Source of the DNA: Thalassovita gelatinovora
GTDB lineage: Bacteria; Pseudomonadota; Alphaproteobacteria; Rhodobacterales; Rhodobacteraceae
Reading direction: 5' to 3'
NCBI RefSeq assembly: GCF_001458355.1
Contig: NZ_CYSA01000019.1
Location: 124,001 to 188,000 of the forward strand
Length of the DNA: 64,000 nucleotides
In this document: in pieces, positions 1-9,087 of the stretch
How positions within the stretch are numbered: position 1 is the stretch's first letter
How the letters are laid out: every line of letters starts with the position of its first letter
Position numbers and translations under genes: made by a program
Notes under the pieces: generated by a model
Databases searched by the model: none
Told to the model about the DNA's origin: nothing
The model's input: only the letters and a program-made list of their open reading frames with translations

Positions 1-1
1 G

Positions 2-1312
2 GAAGAGCAACTGCGCGGCAAGGCCGGGGCGAAACGGGTCGAAGTAAACGCGGTTGGCCGGGTGATGCGGGAACTGGACCGGCGCGAAGGTCAGGCCGGC
101 GCAAACCTGCAACTGACCCTCGATCACCGGTTGCAGAACTATGTTCAGGCCCGACTAGGTCAGGAAAGCGCCGCCGCCGTGGTGTTGGATTGCAATACCG
201 GCGACATTCTGGCCTGTGCCTCTGCCCCGACATTCGACCCGAACCTTTTCGTGCGCGGTATATCTGTGGCCGACTACAAGGGATTGACCGAAAACCCCTA
301 TCGGCCGCTGGCCAACAAGACGGTGCAGGGGCTGTATCCGCCCGGGTCGACCTTCAAGATGGTCACAGCGCTTGCGGCGCTGGATGCAGGCGTGGTGACG
401 CCCGATGAAACCGTGTACTGCCGCGGCCATATCGAGATTTCCAACCGGCGTTTCCATTGCTGGAAACGGGCCGGTCATGGCCATGTCGATCTGGAAACCT
501 CGCTCAGAGAAAGCTGTGACGTCTATTATTATGATCTGGCCATGCGGGTGGGGATCGAAAATATCTCGGCCATGGCCGAACAGCTTGGACTGAGTCAGCG
601 GTATGACATTCCAATGTCGGCTGTCGCCCGGGGCCGCGCTCCGACCAAAGCGTGGAAGAAGGAAACCTACGATCAGGATTGGGTGATCGGTGACACGGTC
701 AACGCTTCGATCGGACAGGGCTATGTGCTGGCTTCTCCGCTGCAACTGGCAGTGATGAGCGCCCGGCTGGCCACCGGTCGTGCCGTCGAACCGCGGCTGA
801 TCAAAACGATCGATGGCGTCGAGCAGCCGCATCGCGGTGGCGAAGCCTTGGCGGTGGACGAAGAATTGCTTAAACAGGTGCGCAAGGCGATGTTCGCGGT
901 GTCAAACAACCGCCGAGGAACCGCCTATCGCAGCCGTATCATCGAAGATGCGTTTCGAATGGCAGGAAAAACCGGCACCAGCCAAGTGCGCAATATTACG
1001 ACCGCCGAGCGCGCCCGCGGGGTAACCAGCAACAAGGACTTGCCCTGGGAACGGCGCGACCATGCCCTGTTCGTCGACTTTGCCCCCTACAAGTCGCCTA
1101 AATACGCGGTGGCGGTGGTGGTTGAACACGGCGGTGGCGGATCGACCGTTGCCGCGCCGATCGCCCGTGACGTTACCTTGCAGGCGCTCTATGACGGTGA
1201 TCCGCCGCTCGAAGCCTATCCCGCCGCCGACCGATCCCGGATCAAAGCGCAGCAGGAAAGGCTGCGCCGGGAACGGCCCGACTTGCTCAGCACCGCCCGG
1301 TCGCGCGCATGA
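2..1312 (+). CDS. mrdA: Penicillin-binding protein 2 (peptidoglycan transpeptidase), 5' end outside window
   Basis: Class B penicillin-binding protein that cross-links peptidoglycan during side-wall growth in the elongasome. It sits in the inner membrane with its catalytic domain in the periplasm. The open frame runs in from the left edge, so only the last 436 residues are present and the membrane anchor and part of the pedestal are missing. The transpeptidase motifs are clear: the SxxK active site lies in PPGSTFKMV (near base 345), SCD takes the place of SxN near base 510, and KTGTS lies near base 970. The stop overlaps the rodA start in an ATGA junction, which indicates translational coupling. 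PBP2 next to RodA separates it from the divisome enzyme PBP3. Function is well supported; only completeness is lacking. Confidence 0.95.
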   Translation, partial: EEQLRGKAGAKRVEVNAVGRVMRELDRREGQAGANLQLTLDHRLQNYVQARLGQESAAAVVLDCNTGDILACASAPTFDPNLFVRGISVADYKGLTENPYRPLANKTVQGLYPPGSTFKMVTALAALDAGVVTPDETVYCRGHIEISNRRFHCWKRAGHGHVDLETSLRESCDVYYYDLAMRVGIENISAMAEQLGLSQRYDIPMSAVARGRAPTKAWKKETYDQDWVIGDTVNASIGQGYVLASPLQLAVMSARLATGRAVEPRLIKTIDGVEQPHRGGEALAVDEELLKQVRKAMFAVSNNRRGTAYRSRIIEDAFRMAGKTGTSQVRNITTAERARGVTSNKDLPWERRDHALFVDFAPYKSPKYAVAVVVEHGGGGSTVAAPIARDVTLQALYDGDPPLEAYPAADRSRIKAQQERLRRERPDLLSTARSRA

Positions 1313-2448
1313 GCTATCTTGAATATTCCGTAAAGACCGTCCCAGCGGGCCTGCGCAAGCTGCTTTATCTAAACTGGCCGCTGGCGCTGTTGCTGACCGC
1401 TGTGGCAGGGTTCGGGTTTCTGATGCTCTATTCGGTGGCAGGCGGGTCATTCACGCCTTGGGCCGCACCACAGATGAAACGGTTTGCCCTAGGGATGGTG
1501 GTCATGGTCATGGTCGGCATGGTACCGATCTGGTTCTGGCGCAACATGGCAGGGGTCGCCTATCTGGGGTCCCTGCTATTGCTGATATTTGTCGATCTAT
1601 TCGGCGCGGTTGGCATGGGGGCACAGCGCTGGATCGATCTGGGTTTTATGCGGCTGCAACCTTCGGAATTGTCCAAGATCACCTTGGTGATGCTGCTGGC
1701 GGCCTATTACGATTGGTTGCCCCTGAAACGGGTCTCTCGCCCGGTTTGGGTGATGATCCCGGTGTTCCTGATCCTGCTGCCCACCGCATTGGTGTTGAAA
1801 CAGCCCGATCTGGGAACCTCTTTGCTGCTGGTTTTTGCCGGTGCGGCGATGATGTTTTTTGCAGGTGTGCATTGGGGCTATTTCGCAGCCGTAATCGCCA
1901 TGGGGGTCGGGCTGATCACGGCCGTGTTCCAATCCCGGGGTACCGGTTGGCAAATGCTGAAGGATTACCAATATCGCAGGATCGATACCTTCCTTGATCC
2001 GTCCAGCGATCCGTTGGGGGCGGGGTATCACATCACCCAGTCAAAAATTGCACTTGGATCCGGCGGCTGGGCCGGGCGTGGTTTCATGCAGGGCACCCAG
2101 TCGCGGTTGAATTTCCTGCCAGAAAAGCACACCGATTTCATTTTCACCACCCTAGCCGAAGAATTCGGGTTCCTGGGGGCGTTTTCGCTGCTGACGCTGT
2201 ACCTGTTGATCATCGTTTTTTGCATATCTTCGGCGATGTCGAACAAGGATCGGTTTTCGTCGCTGCTGACGTTGGGCATCGCGGTCACGTTCTTCCTGTT
2301 CTTCGCCGTCAATATGTCGATGGTGATGGGGTTGGCACCGGTGGTGGGGGTGCCGCTGCCGCTGGTCAGCTATGGCGGGTCGGCAATGCTTGTACTTCTG
2401 GCCGCTTTCGGTTTGGTTCAAAGCGCACATATTCACAAACCGAGGTAA
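1309..2448 (+). CDS. rodA: RodA, SEDS-family peptidoglycan glycosyltransferase
   Basis: Polytopic inner-membrane glycosyltransferase that polymerises lipid II during cell elongation, partnered with PBP2. The 379 residues are strongly hydrophobic with about ten membrane segments. SEDS landmarks are visible: the loop FLPEKHTDFIFTTLAEEFG, which holds the conserved Asp, and the C-terminal GVPLPLVSYGGSAML. The ATG overlaps the end of the PBP2 gene by four bases. A hydroxyacid dehydrogenase gene starts three bases after the stop, so all three are probably cotranscribed. Gene order distinguishes it from FtsW, which would lie in a division cluster. Confidence 0.96.
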   Translation: MSYLEYSVKTVPAGLRKLLYLNWPLALLLTAVAGFGFLMLYSVAGGSFTPWAAPQMKRFALGMVVMVMVGMVPIWFWRNMAGVAYLGSLLLLIFVDLFGAVGMGAQRWIDLGFMRLQPSELSKITLVMLLAAYYDWLPLKRVSRPVWVMIPVFLILLPTALVLKQPDLGTSLLLVFAGAAMMFFAGVHWGYFAAVIAMGVGLITAVFQSRGTGWQMLKDYQYRRIDTFLDPSSDPLGAGYHITQSKIALGSGGWAGRGFMQGTQSRLNFLPEKHTDFIFTTLAEEFGFLGAFSLLTLYLLIIVFCISSAMSNKDRFSSLLTLGIAVTFFLFFAVNMSMVMGLAPVVGVPLPLVSYGGSAMLVLLAAFGLVQSAHIHKPR

Positions 2449-2451
2449 CAC

Positions 2452-3384
2452 ATGACGGTCAATGTCCTGTTCGCCCATAACGATGTCAATTGGGACGTCT
2501 ATAAGGGCACGTTGGAAAAGGCGCTGACGGATGCGGGGGTTCCTGCCAACCTGTCCCGCGATCTGACACCTGAAGAGGTGGATTATATCGTCTATGCGCC
2601 TTCAAGCCCGTTGCAGGATTTCACCCCCTATACCCGCGCCAAGGCCGTTTTGAGCCTTTGGGCGGGGGTGGAAACTGTCACCGGAAACGCTACGCTCAAC
2701 ATGCCATTAGCCCGGATGGTCGATTTCGGCCTGACTCAGGGCATGACGGAATGGGTGACCGGCCACGTGCTGCGCCATCATCTGGATATCGATTACACGC
2801 TTCGCCATCAGGACGGCGACTGGCTGCCACGGGTGCCGCCGCTGGCGCGTAGCCGCCGGGTGAGTGTTCTTGGGCTTGGCGCGCTTGGCAGCGCCTGTGC
2901 GCAAGCTTTGGCCGGACTAGGTTTCCCGGTCAGCGGCTGGAGCCGAAGCCCCAAACAGATTGACGGCGTCAGTTGCTATTCTGGCGATGCCGGGCTGAAA
3001 GCAACGCTGGAACAGGCCGATATTCTGGTGCTGCTGTTGCCCTTCACCCCGGCCACCGAAAACGTGCTGAATGCTGAAAGCCTGAGCTGGATGCCGCAAG
3101 GCGCATGTGTGATCAATCCCGGCCGAGGTCAGTTGATCGATGACGACGCTTTGCTGGACGCGCTGGATGATGGAAAAATTGCGCGCGCCACGCTTGATGT
3201 GTTCCGCGTTGAACCGCTGCCGGCCGAACATGCTTATTGGGCGCATCCGAATGTGACGGTGACACCGCATATCGCGTCAGAAACGCGGCCCGAAACGGCT
3301 TCGGAAGTGATTGCAGAAAACATCCGGCGCGGAGAGGCAGGCGAGCCGTTTTTGCATCTGGTGGATCGGGGACTTGGGTATTGA
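2452..3384 (+). CDS. 2-hydroxyacid dehydrogenase, glyoxylate/hydroxypyruvate reductase A type
   Basis: NAD(P)H-dependent D-isomer-specific 2-hydroxyacid dehydrogenase, most like GhrA, which reduces glyoxylate to glycolate and hydroxypyruvate to glycerate in the cytoplasm. The Rossmann nucleotide site GLGALGSACAQALAGLGF begins near residue 140. The catalytic Arg and Glu regions follow (INPGRGQLIDDDAL, then LDVFRVEPLP), and the catalytic His lies in VTPHIASETRP. The length of 310 residues matches GhrA. The ATG has a GAGG ribosome site that overlaps the rodA stop. The exact substrate cannot be read from sequence, and glyoxylate or hydroxypyruvate is a family inference. Confidence 0.88.
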   Translation: MTVNVLFAHNDVNWDVYKGTLEKALTDAGVPANLSRDLTPEEVDYIVYAPSSPLQDFTPYTRAKAVLSLWAGVETVTGNATLNMPLARMVDFGLTQGMTEWVTGHVLRHHLDIDYTLRHQDGDWLPRVPPLARSRRVSVLGLGALGSACAQALAGLGFPVSGWSRSPKQIDGVSCYSGDAGLKATLEQADILVLLLPFTPATENVLNAESLSWMPQGACVINPGRGQLIDDDALLDALDDGKIARATLDVFRVEPLPAEHAYWAHPNVTVTPHIASETRPETASEVIAENIRRGEAGEPFLHLVDRGLGY

Positions 3385-3425
3385 CGGGACGCGCTGCGAA
3401 ACGCTCCGGCAGAGGCCGTCAGCGG

Positions 3426-4217
3426 TCAGCGCAAAATGGGGGGTTTGTCCGGGTCTGATCCGGGCGCATTTCGACCGATTTCCTGCGGTTGTTCCGGCTG
3501 CGGCAGATCGAATCGCAACCCCCATTGCGCCAGCTTCGCCGCCAGCGGGTCGCTGGCACGCACGAAACTGACATCCAGCGCCCCGGCCTCAACCCCGGAA
3601 AACGTCAGCGCTTCGGACACCGCCTTGGCCAAAGCGTCTTCGGCCCCGGGCGTTGCATCGACAAAGGCCAGCAGGTGATTGCGGCCACCGCCTTCGTAAA
3701 CCGCCGTCGCCAGATAGGCCGAATGCGCCAACCCTGCCGCAGTGGCGAGCTTGGCATCCAGCCCCTGAAGCAGCACCTCGGGCAACCCGGTCGGACGCCC
3801 GATTTCTTCGATCCGCGCCTCGGCCTGTTCGGGTGCGTGACCAAGCGTTTCGGCCAACCAGTTGACCGCCTCGGGCGGGATCAGGATCGCCGAAGGCGCC
3901 ACATCCAGATTAACACCCAGTCCGATGTCCTGCCCTGCCAGCAGCCCGGCAATCACCCGCCCCGACAGAGCGGCATAGGGTGCAGGGGCGCCGGTGAATT
4001 GCGTCAGCCGGTCTTCACGGTCGAACACCAGAACGAAACGATGATCGGACAGATCGAACAGTTCGGGCGTCACATTTTCATCTGCGGGTTCTTCGCTCAG
4101 CAACAAAAACAGCTCGCTATCGGCCAGACGTTCATAAAACCGCAGCCTCGCCGCGTCGTTCGTGTCATCTGCCGTCATTGCGGCATGGGCATTGTCCAGT
4201 GCAGTCAGGTCGGTCAT
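3426..4217 (-). CDS. SseB family protein
   Basis: A 263-residue protein with the SseB-family arrangement: an N-terminal domain with the pattern RLADSELFLLL...FVLVFDREDRLTQFTG and a C-terminal SseB-like domain (about residues 150-250). It has no signal peptide or membrane segment, so it is probably cytosolic. The molecular role of this family is not established; E. coli SseB is only loosely linked to serine sensitivity. It converges with the dehydrogenase gene and is divergent from the glycosylase-like gene, with about 95 bases between starts, so it is probably monocistronic. Confidence 0.82.
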   Translation of the reverse strand: MTDLTALDNAHAAMTADDTNDAARLRFYERLADSELFLLLSEEPADENVTPELFDLSDHRFVLVFDREDRLTQFTGAPAPYAALSGRVIAGLLAGQDIGLGVNLDVAPSAILIPPEAVNWLAETLGHAPEQAEARIEEIGRPTGLPEVLLQGLDAKLATAAGLAHSAYLATAVYEGGGRNHLLAFVDATPGAEDALAKAVSEALTFSGVEAGALDVSFVRASDPLAAKLAQWGLRFDLPQPEQPQEIGRNAPGSDPDKPPILR

Positions 4218-4312
4218 CGGTCATCCTTTCGGCTTGCCCTGCGGTACTTCGCCCTCCATCTTTGAGCAAGCCTAATCCGCCCCGCGAATGGTCACAGGAC
4301 GAGGAATGACAT

Positions 4313-4924
4313 ATGAGTCTGGCCAAAGACATCGCCGCCTGCCGGATCTGCGCCGACCGTTTCGCCGCAACCGCGACGAGGCATACGCCGCGCCCGGTGC
4401 CGTGGTTCCGGCCCTCGGCCCGGATATTGATCGCCGGTCAGGCCCCGGGGCTGCGGGTGCATGAGGCAGGCAAGCCGTTCTTCGACCGATCCGGCGACCG
4501 GTTGCGGGATTGGCTGGGACTTAGCCAAGAAGAATTCTACGATCTGAATCTTGTCGCCTGTGTACCGGCAGCTTTCTGCTTTCCCGGCTACAACGCCAAA
4601 CGCGCCGATTTACCACCACCGCCGATCTGTGCCGGAACATGGCAAGACAAGGTGATGGAGGAACTGCCTGCGCTGCAACTCAAGATATTGGTCGGGGCCT
4701 ATGCCCATCGCAACCATCTGGGGGAAAAAGGCCCGCTGACAGAAACGGTGCAAAACTGGCAACGCCATGCGCCCGGAGTTTTCGTGCTGCCGCATCCATC
4801 TTGGCGCAATACTGGCTGGCTGCGGCGCAATCCTTGGTTCGAAGCCGACCTTTTGCCGGAACTCAAAGCGACGATACGGTCCGTGATGGATCAGACCCAA
4901 TCCAACCAGCAACACAGTTCTTAA
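4313..4924 (+). CDS. Uracil-DNA glycosylase family protein
   Basis: A 203-residue member of the uracil-DNA glycosylase superfamily, probably acting in base-excision repair. The motif-A-like region is IAGQAPGLRVHEAGKPFFD (near residue 42) and the C-terminal motif is VLPHPSWRNTGW, whose HPS is typical of the superfamily. CRIC near the N-terminus recalls the cysteines of Fe-S UDGs, but I cannot see a complete four-cysteine set, so cluster binding is doubtful. This compact form is common in alphaproteobacteria and has not, to my knowledge, been characterised. A GAGGAA ribosome site precedes the ATG. Confidence 0.83.
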   Translation: MSLAKDIAACRICADRFAATATRHTPRPVPWFRPSARILIAGQAPGLRVHEAGKPFFDRSGDRLRDWLGLSQEEFYDLNLVACVPAAFCFPGYNAKRADLPPPPICAGTWQDKVMEELPALQLKILVGAYAHRNHLGEKGPLTETVQNWQRHAPGVFVLPHPSWRNTGWLRRNPWFEADLLPELKATIRSVMDQTQSNQQHSS

Positions 4925-5094
4925 GCTCTGCCCCAGTCAAATCGCGGGAACGCCACGGGTCGACGTCATCCTGCGGTCAAAGATTCGTGACCTAGACGCC
5001 GCTATTAGTCAAATTTACGGCTCAAAACCTTGCCGACCTAGGCCATTTCGCCTAACTGTCGCGGAAATTCCAAGGGCTAGAGGTTGGAGATTAC

Positions 5095-6342
5095 ATGTAT
5101 CGCGTCTGGAACTTCTTAACCAACTATTCACTGCTGTTGATTTTCGGTGCGGTGACGGCCCTGATTTGGGCAAATCTGGACGCACATAGCTATCACCAAA
5201 TCGTCGATTTTGCGATCTGGGAACACGCACCGATCGGCCAAATGCATGACGGAAGCCGCACCCTGACTTTGCATTACCTGATCAATGATGTGCTGATGGC
5301 GTTCTTCTTTGCCATTGCCGCAAAAGAAGTGTGGGAAGCCATCATCCTGAAAAACGGATCGCTGCGTGGGAAAAAGGCGGCAACACCCCTTTTCGCCACC
5401 GTGGGCGGCATGTTGGGGCCAATCGCGGTCTATCTCGGCATGGCGTATTTCATCTGGCCCGACACTTATGGCGACGTTCAAAACGGTTGGGCGATCCCGA
5501 CGGCCACCGATATCGCATTTTCTTATCTGGTTGGCAGAATGGTCTTTGGCGCGGGGCATCCGGCGGTGCGTTTCCTGCTGCTGCTGGCGATCGCCGATGA
5601 CGCTGCCGGACTGATCATTCTGGCAGTATTCTATCCATCGTCGGAACTGGCCCCCGAATGGTTGTTCTTGTCACTCGGCGCAGCAATTGCGGTATTTGCT
5701 CTGGCAAACTGGCTGCCGCGGTATATGGATCGTGGCAATCAGGCCCGCCCGGTTTCAACTTGGGTGCGGCAGAAGCTGAAATTCTGGCCGTATCTGATCG
5801 CGGGTTGCGTCAGCTGGTTCGGATTTCAAGAAGCGGGCATTCACCCCGCTTTGGGCCTGCTGCCGATCGTGCCCACGATCCCGCATGCCGATCGCGCCTT
5901 TGGTATATTCAGCGAAGCCGAACAATATTTATCGGATCTGCTAAATCAGATCGAACATTTGCTGAAACACCCTGTTGAAATTATCTTGTTCTTCTTCGGA
6001 TTGCTGAATGCCGGTGTGGAATTTTCAGCGATTTCCGAACCGACTTGGCTGGTGCTGTTCGGCCTTTTGGTTGGCAAGCCGGTGGGGATTTTGATCTTCG
6101 GTGTCGTTGGCGCACATGTTTTGCGTCTCGGCCTGCCGCAGGGCATGCGTACCATCGATTTGCTGGTGATCGGCTGTGTCGCGGCGATCGGCTTTACGGT
6201 ATCGTTGTTCGTGGCTTCGGTCGCCTTCCCCGGCGGTCCGGTTCAGGACGCTGCAAAAATGGGGGCACTGTTCAGCTTCAGCGCAGCCGGACTATCATTG
6301 ATTGTCGGCAAGTTTTTCCGAGTTGTTAAGCAAGAATTCTGA
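5095..6342 (+). CDS. nhaA: Na+/H+ antiporter NhaA
   Basis: Inner-membrane sodium/proton antiporter that uses the proton gradient to expel Na+, important for pH and salt homeostasis in marine bacteria. The 415 residues carry about twelve membrane segments. The conserved residues are visible: ATDIAFSYLVGR (helix IV Asp) and the paired Asp in LLAIADDAAGLIILAVFYP that forms the ion site in E. coli NhaA. A GGAG ribosome site lies six bases before the ATG. The 170-base gap upstream gives it its own promoter region, and a hairpin terminator follows, so it is probably a single-gene transcript. Confidence 0.94.
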   Translation: MYRVWNFLTNYSLLLIFGAVTALIWANLDAHSYHQIVDFAIWEHAPIGQMHDGSRTLTLHYLINDVLMAFFFAIAAKEVWEAIILKNGSLRGKKAATPLFATVGGMLGPIAVYLGMAYFIWPDTYGDVQNGWAIPTATDIAFSYLVGRMVFGAGHPAVRFLLLLAIADDAAGLIILAVFYPSSELAPEWLFLSLGAAIAVFALANWLPRYMDRGNQARPVSTWVRQKLKFWPYLIAGCVSWFGFQEAGIHPALGLLPIVPTIPHADRAFGIFSEAEQYLSDLLNQIEHLLKHPVEIILFFFGLLNAGVEFSAISEPTWLVLFGLLVGKPVGILIFGVVGAHVLRLGLPQGMRTIDLLVIGCVAAIGFTVSLFVASVAFPGGPVQDAAKMGALFSFSAAGLSLIVGKFFRVVKQEF

Positions 6343-6366
6343 CCCGACATCGACCTCAAATCAAAG

Positions 6367-6396
6367 AAACCGGCTCCGAAAGGTGCCGGTTTTTCT
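6367..6396 (+). terminator. Rho-independent terminator after nhaA
   Basis: The arms AAACCGGC and GCCGGTTT form a perfect eight-base stem around a ten-base loop and run into a T tract. It lies 25 bases after the nhaA stop. Confidence 0.85.
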
Positions 6397-6533
6397 ATAT
6401 TTAGCCTTAATTTTGCCCTCTACTGCATGGCATATCTATACTTAAGTACCAATCTGGTCGTTAACGAAGCGGCAAAGGAACCTTTAAGATCAGATCGCTA
6501 AACTGGGGACCACGAGGAGGAACCAAGCCCGCG

Positions 6534-7193
6534 ATGCTCGAATTTGAGAATGTCAGCAAGTCCTTTTGGACCGGAACACAGCGCAAGGTGATCCTTGACC
6601 GCGTGTCCTTCCGCGTGGAATTGGGACAATCACTTGGCATTCTGGCCCCCAACGGCACTGGCAAAACGACCCTTGTCAATATGATGGCAGGGTTAGAAAA
6701 ACCGGACGAAGGTGTGATCCGCCGCAGTAGCCGGGTGTCTTTCCCGCTGGGATTCATGGGCGGCGTGGTCAACAAGCATTCGGCGGTGGAAAACAGCCGC
6801 TATATCGCCCGCCTTTACGGATTGGACCCCGATTATGTAGAAGCTTTCTGCCGCTGGCTTTGCGGCTTGGGGGAATATTTCGAACAGCCCTTGGGCACCT
6901 ATTCCTCGGGGATGAAGGCGCGGTTTTCCTTTGCATTGCTGTTAGCGCTGGAGTTCGATATTTATCTGATCGACGAAGGTATGCCCGGATCGACCGATGT
7001 CGAATTCAACAAGAAAGCCGGCGACATCCTGCGCGAACGCCTGCGTACCACGACTGTGATCATCGTCTCGCACCAGCCCGCGACGTTGGAAAAATTTGCC
7101 CGTTCAGCGGCTGTTCTGATGAATGGCCAGCTGCATATGTTTGACACCTTGGAAGAAGCGAAACAGCTCTATGACTATGAAACCCAAGGCTAA
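6534..7193 (+). CDS. KpsT-like polysaccharide-export ABC transporter ATPase
   Basis: Cytoplasmic ATPase of the capsule/polysialate export (KpsT/RfbE) type. Walker A is APNGTGKTT (near residue 37), the signature is YSSGMKARFSFA and Walker B is IYLIDEGMP, followed by the switch His in IIVSHQP. The family partner is the permease KpsM, but none is adjacent; the next gene is the KpsE-like protein, overlapping by 23 bases. An AGGAGG lies about 13 bases upstream of the ATG, slightly long. The likely role is export of a lipid-linked surface polysaccharide with the downstream mutase supplying sugar nucleotides. That role is inferred from family and context. Confidence 0.88.
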   Translation: MLEFENVSKSFWTGTQRKVILDRVSFRVELGQSLGILAPNGTGKTTLVNMMAGLEKPDEGVIRRSSRVSFPLGFMGGVVNKHSAVENSRYIARLYGLDPDYVEAFCRWLCGLGEYFEQPLGTYSSGMKARFSFALLLALEFDIYLIDEGMPGSTDVEFNKKAGDILRERLRTTTVIIVSHQPATLEKFARSAAVLMNGQLHMFDTLEEAKQLYDYETQG

Positions 7194-8949
7194 GAAATTC
7201 CGCATTCGCCGCACCATGCCGACCGGTGGCGCGGCCGCACAGCCGCAAACCGATGCGATGCAGGATGTCCCCGATCAGGCTCTGGCCCCTAAAACCGCCG
7301 CCCCCGGTCAGCCGACGCGCACTTACATTTCCGATGTGCGCACCCGATCCGAAGCCGCTTCTGCCGCCGGAAATGGCACCGCACAGCCTAGGCCGCAGGT
7401 TCGTAAATTGCAGGTGGAACGCGGGCCCCAGATCCCGGACCAGAAACAAACTCAAGACCCCGCAATGCAGGGCATGGTGTCGTCTGCTTCCGAAACTCAG
7501 GTGGATCAGGAAATCGATGCAATCCGCAAAGAAGGCCTGACTGGGCGTCAATTGCGCATGGCGCGCCGGGTGGCGCAAAAACACGGACTGGCACCGACGT
7601 CGGATTTCGACGCCGTCCGCCTGCTGCGCGCCAACGGGATCGATCCGTTCGAACGGTCGACCATGCTGGAACTTGTCGTGCCTCGGGATGATCAACCCGA
7701 TGCAACGGACCAGCTACCGGCGAAAACAGCGCCGCAACAATTGCCACAAACCGTGCCGTCGCCCGACAAGAATTTGCCTTCGACCGAATTCAGTCCCGCC
7801 GACCGCCGCAGCGCCGAAATCATGCAAATTCAGCGAGATATTGCACGCCGTCGCCGTCGCAAACTGACTTTGCTGCTGACACGGTTGTCCTTTTTCATCT
7901 TTTTGCCAACGATCCTTGTCGGCTGGTATTTCTATTTCGTCGCCTCGCCGCTTTATGCGACCAAAGCAGAATTCCTGATCCTCGAAGCCGACGCCACCGG
8001 CGGGTCGGCCTTGGGTGGTCTGTTATCCGGCACCCAATTCGCCACCAACCAGGATGCGATCGCGGTACAAAGCTATCTGATGTCGCGCGACGCGATGCAG
8101 CGGCTGGAAAAGGATATGGGGTTCAAGGCGCATTTCAGTCAGGACTTCATCGATCCGATCAAGCGGCTGCCACCTGATGCGACCGACGAAACAGCCTACA
8201 AGCTTTTCAAACGCTATGTGAAAATCGGCTATGACCCAACCGAAGGGGTGATCAAGATGGAAGTGATCGCCACCGATCCGCAGGTCAGCGCCGCGTTTTC
8301 CGAACATCTGATTTCCTATGCCGAAAAACGGGTTGACGACCTGTCGCGGCGCAAGCGCGAAGACCAGATGCGCGAAGCCCGCACCACCTTGGAAGAAGCC
8401 AGCAAGGAACGCCGCGAGGCGCAGCAGAAGCTTGTTTTGCTGCAAGAAGGCACCCTGCTTGATCCCGAAGGCGAAATGGCAAGCATCCGGGCGCTGGTCA
8501 ACAATGTGGAAATGCAGCTTCAGGATAAAGATTTGCAACTGCAAACGCAGTTGAACAACCCACGGCCCAACAAATCGAAAGTGCAAGCGCTGGAAACCGA
8601 AACCCGCCTGCTGCGGGAAGAACTGAACCGGCAAAAAGCACGCCTGAACCAAGCCAAGGACGGCGACACCTCGCTGGCCGCCAAGGCGGCACAGATCCAG
8701 ATGGCGCAGGCCGATCTGGCCACCGCTGATCTCTTCTTGCAATCGGCGCTGCAGAATGAAAAGCAGACCGCCATGGAAGCCAACCGTCAGGTGCGCTACC
8801 TGACCACCTCGGTGCGCCCCGTGGCACCAGACGCCGCCGCCTATCCTCGCGCCTTCGAAAACACGATCTTGGCCTTTCTGGTATTGTCCGGGGCTTATCT
8901 GATGCTGTCGCTCACTGCATCGATCCTGCGCGAACAGGTTTCCACCTGA
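7171..8949 (+). CDS. KpsE-like capsule polysaccharide export inner-membrane protein with long N-terminal extension
   Basis: Polysaccharide co-polymerase/adaptor of the KpsE type, which links a capsule ABC exporter to the outer-membrane step. I start it at the ATG at 7171 (or 7177), where GGAAGAAG gives a ribosome site; the frame is open further upstream inside kpsT. The 592 residues comprise a Pro/Gln/Ala-rich, probably disordered cytoplasmic part (1 to about 225), a basic RRRRRK stretch and membrane helix (about 231-253), a large periplasmic coiled coil (about 380-530) and a second helix near 565-585. E. coli KpsE is about 380 residues, so the extra length is nearly all N-terminal. A strong terminator follows directly. 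Confidence 0.85.
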   Translation: MTMKPKAKKFRIRRTMPTGGAAAQPQTDAMQDVPDQALAPKTAAPGQPTRTYISDVRTRSEAASAAGNGTAQPRPQVRKLQVERGPQIPDQKQTQDPAMQGMVSSASETQVDQEIDAIRKEGLTGRQLRMARRVAQKHGLAPTSDFDAVRLLRANGIDPFERSTMLELVVPRDDQPDATDQLPAKTAPQQLPQTVPSPDKNLPSTEFSPADRRSAEIMQIQRDIARRRRRKLTLLLTRLSFFIFLPTILVGWYFYFVASPLYATKAEFLILEADATGGSALGGLLSGTQFATNQDAIAVQSYLMSRDAMQRLEKDMGFKAHFSQDFIDPIKRLPPDATDETAYKLFKRYVKIGYDPTEGVIKMEVIATDPQVSAAFSEHLISYAEKRVDDLSRRKREDQMREARTTLEEASKERREAQQKLVLLQEGTLLDPEGEMASIRALVNNVEMQLQDKDLQLQTQLNNPRPNKSKVQALETETRLLREELNRQKARLNQAKDGDTSLAAKAAQIQMAQADLATADLFLQSALQNEKQTAMEANRQVRYLTTSVRPVAPDAAAYPRAFENTILAFLVLSGAYLMLSLTASILREQVST

Positions 8950-8958
8950 TCTGTATCC

Positions 8959-8993
8959 GGGGCTGTTTGCGTCATCCGCAAGCAGCCCCTTTT
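8959..8993 (+). terminator. Rho-independent terminator after the KpsE-like gene
   Basis: A thirteen-base stem, GGGGCTGTTTGCG against CGCAAGCAGCCCC with one G-U pair and a five-base loop, is followed by TTTT. It begins ten bases after the stop codon. Confidence 0.92.
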
Positions 8994-9087
8994 CGATTAC
9001 CGAAAAAATCAACCCGTTTTGTTGTATTCCCGCCATATGCTGGGCATACAAGTCAGCAGTAATTTCAATCTCGAAGCGAGCCTTACA

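Noticed and set aside
155-832. 225-codon minus-strand frame inside mrdA
   Set aside because: It is antisense to the penicillin-binding protein and has no recognisable features.
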